Source: an uncultured Pelagibacteraceae bacterium
GTDB lineage: Bacteria; Pseudomonadota; Alphaproteobacteria; Pelagibacterales; Pelagibacteraceae
NCBI GenBank assembly: GCA_902560245.1
Contig: CACELK010000012.1
Location: 1 to 41,507 of the forward strand
Reading direction: 5' to 3'
DNA: 41,507 nt
A program made the translations under genes and the position numbers. Below the pieces are notes generated by a model. It was given only the letters and a program-made list of their open reading frames with translations. It made no database searches and was not told the DNA's origin. Shown here one piece after another: positions 35,216-41,507 of the stretch. Each line of letters starts with the position of its first letter. Within the stretch, counting starts at the first letter, position 1.

Positions 35216-36616
35216 TTATCTGGTTGATGAGGAAACTGCTTTTTCATCATTTTTTGCAGCCTCCAACATGTTATAGTCTAGACCTGCTATTTCTACTTCT
35301 CTAGGAATTCTTAATTTACCCATTCCATGAAGAATTTTAGCGATAATCCAACCTGGTAAGAAACCAAGTAGTCCAAACATTATTAGTGCACCAATGAACA
35401 TTCCTAGTGGATTGATAGCTGCGTAATTTGATCCATCCCACATAGCTCCAACACTGTAACCAGACGATGGATAACCATTTAGAACAAATCCACAGATTAC
35501 TAAACCTACAAATCCAGCATAACCATGTACCGCTACAGCACCAACCGCATCATCAATTTTGAACTTACGTTCAACCCAATAATGAAGTTTGTATGCAATA
35601 ACAACACCGATCATACCAATGATCATAGATTGTATCGGATGATATAAGTCGTTACCTGCAGACGCACATATAATTCCCGCTAGACCACTTGAGTATGTCC
35701 AGAAAGGGTCACCCTTGGCGACGATATATCCAGCTAATAAACCACCTGATAAAGACATCAAGAAGTTCATAGTAATACCACTAAGTGTAGTAGGGGTTAC
35801 ATATATGTTTGTTGCGGTCCAGTAAGTTACACCTTCCATGCCGTACTCAGGTCCGAGATTGAATATTGGTATATTGCATGCAGCATAAAATCCCCAGAAC
35901 CCAGTATAAATTAAAAACAATCCAACTGTAACTAGCCAAGGATTTCTTGGTCCAATATTTCTTGGTTCACCACTTGATGAAAATTTACCAATTCTTGGTC
36001 CTAAAACTGCTAAGATACCTAGGGCAAATCCACCCGCAATCGCGTGAATTACTCCCGATGCATAAGCATCGTGATATCCTAATAATTTTAACATCCATCC
36101 ATCAAAGTGCCATCCCCATGCAGCATCAATTGTCCAGAATACTGATCCAATTGCTATTGCTAAAATTCCAAAAGCAAAGGTAGTAATTCTCTCAATCACT
36201 GCACCGGAAACTATTGATGCGGCGGTCCAAGAAAATAGTAGGAACGCAGCCCAGAATACCCCAGAGATATGATCTCCTAAATTAATAGCCATTAATTGAC
36301 TATTAGGTTGGTACCATTTTGCACTAAAGGTTGACTCGTCTGTTATTAGTGCAGCACTTTCATTCATAATTGAAGGTGCAAGACCAGGTCCTGTTGGGAA
36401 CGCCCAGTAAATCCACCATCCAAAGAAAAACCAAGTTACTGTTACCAATGGTATAAGCATTGTGTTTTTCATCAGGGTGTGTTGGTGATGTTTATAACGT
36501 GATGCGCCTACTTCATACATACAGAATCCTACGTGTATTAAAAACATAAGTACTACAGTTATCCAGTAGTAAAATTCTGTAAATATGGTTGTAAGAGCGC
36601 TTAATTGATCAGTCAT
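35216..36616 (-). CDS. amtB: AmtB-like ammonium/methylammonium channel
   Basis: A 466-residue Amt/Mep/Rh channel. The pore twin histidines are His191 (GVIHAIAGG) and His364 (VAVHGYAG); SGAVIERI near 137 and GLAGIICASAGNDL near 311 are family marks. It is longer than the roughly 400-430 residues of typical AmtB, and the first helices differ from the usual form: the N-terminus reads VVLMFLIHVGFCMYEVGASR, with more loop sequence around 70-110. It may therefore be a distinct subfamily. Lying after the GlxBCD-like genes, it could take up methylamine as well as ammonium. No glnK gene is next to it. Confidence 0.9.
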   Translation of the reverse strand: MTDQLSALTTIFTEFYYWITVVLMFLIHVGFCMYEVGASRYKHHQHTLMKNTMLIPLVTVTWFFFGWWIYWAFPTGPGLAPSIMNESAALITDESTFSAKWYQPNSQLMAINLGDHISGVFWAAFLLFSWTAASIVSGAVIERITTFAFGILAIAIGSVFWTIDAAWGWHFDGWMLKLLGYHDAYASGVIHAIAGGFALGILAVLGPRIGKFSSSGEPRNIGPRNPWLVTVGLFLIYTGFWGFYAACNIPIFNLGPEYGMEGVTYWTATNIYVTPTTLSGITMNFLMSLSGGLLAGYIVAKGDPFWTYSSGLAGIICASAGNDLYHPIQSMIIGMIGVVIAYKLHYWVERKFKIDDAVGAVAVHGYAGFVGLVICGFVLNGYPSSGYSVGAMWDGSNYAAINPLGMFIGALIMFGLLGFLPGWIIAKILHGMGKLRIPREVEIAGLDYNMLEAAKNDEKAVSSSTR

Positions 36617-36622
36617 AATCTT

Positions 36623-36627
36623 CCTCC
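36623..36627 (-). promoter_or_regulatory. Strong ribosome binding site of amtB
   Basis: GGAGG on the minus strand (inside GGGAGGAA), six bases before the amtB ATG. It fits high expression of the channel and confirms the start. Confidence 0.7.
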
Positions 36628-36694
36628 CATATTTATTTCAGAAACCTTATGAGAATTTCTTAGATGTGACAAATCAAACAATATCAAAAAACCT

Positions 36695-36700
36695 ATTATA
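36695..36700 (-). promoter_or_regulatory. Possible amtB promoter -10 box
   Basis: A perfect TATAAT on the minus strand in the 160-base gap upstream of amtB (36617-36776), preceded by TTGATA at a spacing of 21 bases, which is too long for an ideal sigma-70 promoter. It would give a leader of about 70 bases. I see nothing else that I can name in this gap. Confidence 0.35.
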
Positions 36701-36776
36701 GACGCACATTTTAAAAAAAATTATCAACTTTAGATTGTGCTATAAAAGATTTAGAATTTTAATTTTTGAAGAGATT

Positions 36777-37178
36777 CTAAAATTTTAGATATGCTTTTTT
36801 AAGATCTACCAAAGGATGATTTGGAGACATCTGAAATTTAACAAGAAGCTCTCTAGCAATCATATCTCTATCTTGTTGGTTATCAGGCAATTTTATTTTT
36901 TTTGGTATTGTTACCCAGCCATTAGCATTTCTATCGAAGACAGCAGGTCTATCTTCTTCATAGCCCATGTGTACATCTTCTAACCAGTTTAAATCATCCC
37001 ATCCCATATGTTCTATATATTTTTTTAGAAAAGGAGTTAATCTTTTATAGTCTGGCAATAAATTAACGTCATATCTATAGCCAATAGTTTGACCAATCAT
37101 TTTTTCACGTGCTGTCTCTTTCTTTTTTCCTAGTTGGCCTTTAATTTCTTTTTTTTTGTTTTTCTTTTTTTTTGCCAT
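36777..37178 (-). CDS. Lysine-tailed hypothetical protein between the GlxD-like gene and amtB
   Basis: A 133-residue protein that I do not recognise. It begins with a highly basic tail (MAKKKKNKKKEIKGQLGKKK) and then a compact, acidic/aromatic domain with GWDDLNWLEDVHMGYEEDRP near 79-85 and later, and NANGWVTIPKKIKLP. No signal or membrane segment. It follows the GlxD-like gene by six bases, so it is in the operon of the split glutamate synthase. It could be an accessory subunit; nothing in the sequence gives a reaction. Confidence 0.7.
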   Translation of the reverse strand: MAKKKKNKKKEIKGQLGKKKETAREKMIGQTIGYRYDVNLLPDYKRLTPFLKKYIEHMGWDDLNWLEDVHMGYEEDRPAVFDRNANGWVTIPKKIKLPDNQQDRDMIARELLVKFQMSPNHPLVDLKKAYLKF

Positions 37179-37184
37179 AGTTAT

Positions 37185-38585
37185 TTAGATTTTATGAAAA
37201 TCATCTACTCCAACGGTATGATTAGTTCCTGACAATGGAACTTTTGCCAGTGCTGATGCTTCCATCGTTAGTGCAGCCATATCTTCCGGCTCTAAAGAGT
37301 GAATATTTGTTTTTCCACAAGCCCTTGCTAATAATTGTGCTTCTAAAGTCATTGTATGTAAGTAATTGTAAACTCTTAATGCAGCATCATCAGGATTTAA
37401 TCTTTTTCTAAGTTTTGGATCTTGTGTAGCAACGCCTACTGGACATCTACCAGTATGGCAATGATAACAATGTCCGGCTGGAACTCCCATTTCTTTTTCA
37501 AAATTAGATTCAGGTATCTCTTTATTACAGTTTAGGGCAATCATTGCGCCGGTTCCGATTGCAATAGCATCTGCGCCTAAAGCTAAAGCTTTTGCCATAT
37601 CAGCACCATCTCTTACACCGCCAGCATAAATAAGTGTAACTTTTCCAGTTTTGCCGACATCATCAATTGCTCTTCTTGCTTCTCTTATAGCAGCTATTCC
37701 AGGTATACCAGTGTTTGCTGCAGCAATGTGTGGTCCTGCACCAGTTGATCCTTCCATACCATCAAGATAAATCGAGTCAGGATCACATTTAGCAGCCATA
37801 CGAACATCATCATAAACTTTTGCTGCTCCAAGTTTTAATTGAATTGGAACTTTATTTTTTGTTAATTCTCTAAGCTCTTGAACTTTTAAAGCTAAATCGT
37901 CCGGTCCTAACCAATCAGGATGTCTAGCAGGAGATCTTTGGTCAATACCAGCGGGTAAAGATCTCATTTCTGCTACTTGGTCAGTAACTTTTTGACCCAT
38001 TAAGTGGCCACCCATACCAACCTTTTGTCCTTGTCCAATGAATACTTCTATTCCATCTGCAAGTTGTGCATGATGAGGATTAAAACCGTATCTCGATTGA
38101 ATACATTGGTAATACCATTTTTCTGAATATCTTCTTTCGTCTGGTATCATTCCACCTTCTCCAGAACATGTAGCTGATCCAGCCATTGTTGCACCTCTTG
38201 CTAAAGCTGTTTTAGCTTCATAAGAAAGAGCACCAAAACTCATTCCAGTAATATAAACAGGTATATCTAATTCAATAGGATTTTCACATCTAGGTCCTAT
38301 TACTGTTTTTGTTTCACATTTTTCTCTATAACCTTCAATTACAAATCTTGTCAAAGTACCAGGTAAAAAAACCAAATCATCAAAAGTAGGAATTTTTTTC
38401 ATTAATGCCATTCCACGCATTCGGTATCTTCCTAATTGTGCTTTAATATGAATATCGTCTATCACTTCAGGTGTAAAAATTGCATTATACCCTAATAAAC
38501 TTTTATTTCTCTTTGCAAATTCACTCTTACCATTCGAGTGACCATTGCCTTTACCGTTACTTTTACCGTTCTTTTTTTTTGCCAT
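37185..38585 (-). CDS. glxD: FMN-binding glutamate-synthase-like subunit (GlxD / MgsC type)
   Basis: The FMN barrel of a split glutamate synthase. In N-methylglutamate synthase the homologous subunit transfers the amine onto 2-oxoglutarate or glutamate. The 466 residues include YITGMSFGALSYEAKTA near 111, KLGAAK near 251, YLDGMEGSTGAGP near 273, AGGVRDGADMAKALALGADA near 321 (FMN phosphate site) and the iron-sulfur cysteines Cys373, Cys376 and Cys381 in CYHCHTGRCPVG. The first 20 residues are a low-complexity Lys/Gly/Asn/Ser tail unlike the rest. Its start overlaps the GlxC stop (TAATG). Confidence 0.88.
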   Translation of the reverse strand: MAKKKNGKSNGKGNGHSNGKSEFAKRNKSLLGYNAIFTPEVIDDIHIKAQLGRYRMRGMALMKKIPTFDDLVFLPGTLTRFVIEGYREKCETKTVIGPRCENPIELDIPVYITGMSFGALSYEAKTALARGATMAGSATCSGEGGMIPDERRYSEKWYYQCIQSRYGFNPHHAQLADGIEVFIGQGQKVGMGGHLMGQKVTDQVAEMRSLPAGIDQRSPARHPDWLGPDDLALKVQELRELTKNKVPIQLKLGAAKVYDDVRMAAKCDPDSIYLDGMEGSTGAGPHIAAANTGIPGIAAIREARRAIDDVGKTGKVTLIYAGGVRDGADMAKALALGADAIAIGTGAMIALNCNKEIPESNFEKEMGVPAGHCYHCHTGRCPVGVATQDPKLRKRLNPDDAALRVYNYLHTMTLEAQLLARACGKTNIHSLEPEDMAALTMEASALAKVPLSGTNHTVGVDDFHKI

Positions 38586-39439
38586 TATATAGCTCCTTTT
38601 TTTTCTGTTGGTTCTAAAGCGTCATAATTCCACAGTTTTTTACCTGCAACAATTTTTGTCATTTTAGAAACATCAAAATTATTACCTATCTCCGCAACTT
38701 TAAGTTTTCTATTTAACCATTCTATATCATTTTTTGTCATGGGGGCTTCTACCGCATCACTTCCAAATGATCCAATTTTCCCTCCAACATATATTGTTCC
38801 GTCATACATAGAGTCTCCTAGGTTAATACCAACATCGCCTAATATAACTATTCTTCCTCTTTGCATCATAAAACCAGTAAATGCACCAGCATCACCTCCG
38901 ACGATTATAGAGCCTCCTTTTTGATCAATTCCAGTTCTTGCCCCAACACTTCCTTTGCAAATCAAATCTCCACCTCTTATAGCAGCTCCAAAACATGAGC
39001 CTGCATTTTTTTCTATTACTACTTTACCCGCCATCATATTTTCGGCACAAGACCAGCCAACACGGCCGTTTATTCTAACTATTGGCCCATCAATTGATCC
39101 AACTCCAAAATATCCTAAACTTCCTTCAAAAATTAAATTAAGTTTATTTAGTATTCCAACTCCTAAACTATGTTTACCTTGTGGATTTTTAATAACTATG
39201 GTTCCGTAACCTTCGCTCATTAAACGATCAATCTTTTCATTAGCTTGTTTGCAATCCATGTCTTTAACATCCAACTCAGTTCTTTTATTAAAATCGACGT
39301 CATGGGTTCCCCAATAAAAGAAATTCTCTGCTTCATCTGGGTTAAAAAATTTTTGTTGTGTTTTCCCAGTGAGAACTTCACTATGTAAACCCATTGATTG
39401 AGCTTTTGTTTTTTTTGTATCTGTTTTTAGATTTGCCAT
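38585..39439 (-). CDS. glxC: GXGXG-domain glutamate-synthase-like subunit (GlxC / MgsB type)
   Basis: The C-terminal beta-helix domain of a glutamate synthase encoded as its own 284-residue protein. Repeated Gly-rich turns of the GXGXG fold are visible from about 107 to 225 (EGSLGYFGVGSIDG, CKGSVGARTGIDQKGGS, GGDAGAFTGFMMQRG, GDVGINLGDSMYDGTIYVGG). It has no catalytic residue of its own and probably holds the amidotransferase and FMN subunits together. It overlaps glxB by 13 bases and glxD by one. Confidence 0.87.
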   Translation of the reverse strand: MANLKTDTKKTKAQSMGLHSEVLTGKTQQKFFNPDEAENFFYWGTHDVDFNKRTELDVKDMDCKQANEKIDRLMSEGYGTIVIKNPQGKHSLGVGILNKLNLIFEGSLGYFGVGSIDGPIVRINGRVGWSCAENMMAGKVVIEKNAGSCFGAAIRGGDLICKGSVGARTGIDQKGGSIIVGGDAGAFTGFMMQRGRIVILGDVGINLGDSMYDGTIYVGGKIGSFGSDAVEAPMTKNDIEWLNRKLKVAEIGNNFDVSKMTKIVAGKKLWNYDALEPTEKKGAI

Positions 39440-40368
39440 ACTTTTACTTCTCCATCAAATGGGTCGTAAGTATCTATTTCTTGCGGAAGAATAGATCTTA
39501 TAGCTATTTCCTCAGAACCCATCGCAACCAATTCATCAGATTCATATAATACTAATGGTTTTGCAGCCATAGTATCTTTTGCCATTCCTAATGAATCTTT
39601 TGTTGCAACAAAATATGTAAAAACACCATCAAGTCCTGTTAGAGATTCTTTCATTCCTTCTTCTAAAGTTGCACCGTTTCTCATTTTTTCTGCAAGAAAA
39701 ACTGCAATCAACTCAGAATCACATTCAGACATAAATCTCATACCTTTATTTTCAAGAACTCTTCTGTTATTCCAATAATTCGTCAATTGACCGTTATGGA
39801 CTACAGATACATCAGCAAAAGGGTAGCCCCAGAAAGGGTGGGCTGATTTAATATCTACACCTGACTCTGTTGCCATTCTTGCATGTCCAATACCATGTGT
39901 GCCTTGCACTTTGTTTAAACCATATCTTTCAGATACAGCTGTTGCATCTCCTAAGTCTTTTATTAGTTCAAGGGATTTTCCAATTGAAAGTATTTCAACA
40001 CTTTCTATACTTTCAAGAGCTTTTGAAAATTCCATTAAATCTTTATCATATTTCATTTCATATCTGTAAGAATATGGGGTCAGTCTATCTTCTTTAACAA
40101 TTGTTGCACCTAATTCAGAAAGTTTTTTATCTACAAGTTTTTTTCTTTCATCGTAAACACTTTCATCTTCATTTACCGAAGTACTTCCTTCACCCACATT
40201 TTCTCCGACTTTAAATCTTAAGATAAAGTTTTGGCCATCATTATTGGCATAAAGGGCATATCCAGTTGAGTCTGGACCTCTATGTTTTAAGGCCTGAAGC
40301 ATATTTTGAAGTTCTTCACCAACGTTTGATGATTTACCTCTATGAATTAGTCCAGCTATTCCACACAT
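39427..40368 (-). CDS. glxB: Class II glutamine-amidotransferase-like subunit (GlxB / MgsA type)
   Basis: The amidotransferase domain of the split glutamate synthase: it releases ammonia or, in N-methylglutamate synthase, methylamine from a gamma-glutamyl amide. ATG 40366-40368 is chosen because the Ntn-hydrolase catalytic Cys must be residue 2 (MCGIAGLIHRG); a frame open 24 codons further upstream is not used. The 313 residues include HRGPDSTGYALY near 34, GIGHARMATES near 161, HPFWGYPF and VHNGQLTNYWNNR near 190, and the SECDSELIAVFL motif. An AAGG site lies eight bases upstream. Confidence 0.9.
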   Translation of the reverse strand: MCGIAGLIHRGKSSNVGEELQNMLQALKHRGPDSTGYALYANNDGQNFILRFKVGENVGEGSTSVNEDESVYDERKKLVDKKLSELGATIVKEDRLTPYSYRYEMKYDKDLMEFSKALESIESVEILSIGKSLELIKDLGDATAVSERYGLNKVQGTHGIGHARMATESGVDIKSAHPFWGYPFADVSVVHNGQLTNYWNNRRVLENKGMRFMSECDSELIAVFLAEKMRNGATLEEGMKESLTGLDGVFTYFVATKDSLGMAKDTMAAKPLVLYESDELVAMGSEEIAIRSILPQEIDTYDPFDGEVKVWQI

Positions 40369-40390
40369 ATTTTTTTCCTTCTTAAATTTA

Positions 40391-41507
40391 TTAAGGCAAA
40401 CAATCCAAGTATGTATCAAGATCCCATTGCGTAGTCGCACCTAAGAATTTTTCCCACTCATCATTTTTATACCAGTGAAAAACTTTATACATTTCATCAG
40501 GCATTGCCGATTTAATAACTTCATCTTCCGCCAATCTATCTAAGGCTTCACCTAAGCTTAGCGGAAGTTTTTTTACATCTTTACCAGCTTTTTTAGCTTC
40601 ATACATACTTCTAGACTCTGGCTTAGATGGTTTTAGATTTTTTGAAATACCATGGTCACAAGCTTTCAATAAAGCTGCACCTAGTAAATAAGGATTATGC
40701 ATTGAATCAACTGATCTATATTCAAATCTTCCTGGAGCAGATACTCTTAATCCACAAGTTCTATTTTGATATCCCCAATCAGCATAAACTGGAGCCCAGA
40801 ATCCTTGATCCCAAAGCCTTCTGTAAGAATTAACAGTTGAAGATCCTAAAGCAGTCAAAGCAGGCAAGTGTTCCATTATTCCTGCAATGGATTGTAAACC
40901 AATTTTACCAGGTAATTGCATATCTTTAGTGTCAGGCATAAATGTATTTGTACCACCTTGCACATAACCAAATACTTCCTCTACTCCTGGTAATTGTTTA
41001 TGACCCAATTTGTTTGTTACAACTTTTCCACCTTTCCATAAAGACATGTTAGTATGGCAACCACTTGCAGATACACCCATAAAAGGTTTTGTCATAAAGC
41101 ATGCTATTAAATTGTGTTCTCTAGCTACTTGCGCACAAATTTGTCTATAAGTAGAAAGTCTGTCAGCGTTTCTTAAAACATTATCAAATGTCCAGTTCAA
41201 CTCTAACTGTCCTGGAGCATCTTCATGGTCACCTTGTATCATATCTAAACCCATGGCTGACGCGTACTCAATTACCTTCATAAATACAGGTCTTAATGAT
41301 TCAAATTGATCAATGTGATAACAATAGGGTTTAGAGAAACCTGAGCCTGTGGGACTTCCATCAGGATTTTTTGTCAGCCACATCATTTCAGGTTCAGTAC
41401 CAACTCTCAATTCTAAACCATGTTTTTTCTGAAATTCATCCATAAATATTCTTAGGTTTCCTCGACAATCAGATGTTAAATGTCCTCCTGGATTTTCTCT
41501 TTCTTCT
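40391..41507 (-). CDS. Glutamine-synthetase-family ligase (GmaS / GlnT-like), N-terminus cut by window edge
   Basis: An ATP-dependent glutamate-amine ligase. The frame is open to the window edge (an ATG at 41443 is internal), so about 371 residues are visible and the N-terminus is missing. Marks are GTEPEMMWL (metal Glu), GDHEDAPGQLELNW, FMTKPFMGVSASGCHTNMSLW and NSYRRLWDQGFWAPVYADWG, then GRFEYRSVDSMHNPYLLGAA. It directly precedes glxBCD, as gmaS precedes mgsABC in methylamine users, so gamma-glutamylmethylamide synthetase is the leading reading and plain glutamine synthetase III the alternative. Confidence 0.83.
   Translation of the reverse strand, partial: EERENPGGHLTSDCRGNLRIFMDEFQKKHGLELRVGTEPEMMWLTKNPDGSPTGSGFSKPYCYHIDQFESLRPVFMKVIEYASAMGLDMIQGDHEDAPGQLELNWTFDNVLRNADRLSTYRQICAQVAREHNLIACFMTKPFMGVSASGCHTNMSLWKGGKVVTNKLGHKQLPGVEEVFGYVQGGTNTFMPDTKDMQLPGKIGLQSIAGIMEHLPALTALGSSTVNSYRRLWDQGFWAPVYADWGYQNRTCGLRVSAPGRFEYRSVDSMHNPYLLGAALLKACDHGISKNLKPSKPESRSMYEAKKAGKDVKKLPLSLGEALDRLAEDEVIKSAMPDEMYKVFHWYKNDEWEKFLGATTQWDLDTYLDCLP

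Noticed and set aside
36617-36776. Riboswitch or structured leader before amtB
   Set aside because: Only weak short inverted repeats and one -10-like box; no recognisable riboswitch core.
40369-40440. Upstream extension of the GlxB-like frame (24 extra codons)
   Set aside because: The catalytic Cys must directly follow the initiator Met (MCGIAG), and the extension runs into the upstream ligase gene.
1-41507. tRNA genes, CRISPR arrays, insertion sequences or phage genes
   Set aside because: No cloverleaf-like segments, spaced repeats, transposases or integrases were seen; gaps are too short for most of them.

Overview
The window is AT-rich, densely packed bacterial DNA. Genes often overlap by a few bases, several starts look like TTG or GTG, and no gene-free stretch exceeds about 200 bases. 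The gene set fits an alphaproteobacterium of the SAR11 / Pelagibacterales type: a TRAP transporter, an AmtB-like channel next to a split glutamate-synthase cluster, a short phosphatidylserine decarboxylase, an IMP dehydrogenase without CBS domains, and a BamB/YfgM-like pair. The taxonomic call is an inference from composition and gene content. I see no rRNA, tRNA, CRISPR array, phage, insertion sequence or origin.

Layout. 1-1043 (-): NADP isocitrate dehydrogenase, cut by the left edge. 1119-4095 (+): phospholipid genes psd and pssA, a putative glycosyltransferase, and the rRNA methyltransferase rlmE. 4134-7969 (+): guanine nucleotide genes guaB (no CBS domains) and guaA with a secreted TPR protein between them, then panB. 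7966-8577 (-): a TerC-family membrane protein. 8690-11505 (+): TRAP transporter dctP-dctQ-dctM with a strong hairpin after dctP. 11502-12759 (-): a secreted TPR protein and pxpA; divergent pxpB-pxpC plus a DMT exporter follow (12787-15269), completing a 5-oxoprolinase set. 15266-20231: a lipid-modification cluster (FAD amine-oxidase-like protein, DUF1365, cyclopropane-fatty-acid-synthase-like methyltransferase, DUF3833 lipoprotein, SDR on the other strand) and TspO. 20233-24567 (+): FAD oxidoreductase, putative 2OG-Fe(II) oxygenase, a 41-residue membrane protein, an agmatinase-family ureohydrolase and an aldehyde dehydrogenase, which look like a guanidino-compound catabolic operon. 24564-25754 (-): an ArgE-like deacetylase. 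25782-31811 (+): CsaA-like protein, LysE exporter, aconitase, YfgM-like protein, BamB-like lipoprotein and a cupin-like protein. 31804-41507 (-): the nitrogen region.

The right-hand nitrogen region is read right to left. It has a glutamine-synthetase-family ligase (cut by the right edge), three proteins that together make a split glutamate-synthase large subunit (GlxB/GlxC/GlxD, homologous to N-methylglutamate synthase MgsA/B/C), a 133-residue unknown protein, an AmtB-like ammonium or methylammonium channel and a 73-residue membrane protein. A hairpin terminator follows. A second unit then has a 50-residue membrane protein, a second glutamine-synthetase-III-like ligase, a PLP ammonia-lyase and a 147-residue unknown protein. 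The first unit can be read as amine uptake, gamma-glutamyl-amide formation and transfer to N-methylglutamate. The second is the best candidate for an undescribed amine or amino-acid pathway. The three small membrane proteins (41, 50 and 73 residues) are the features most likely to be missed by routine annotation.
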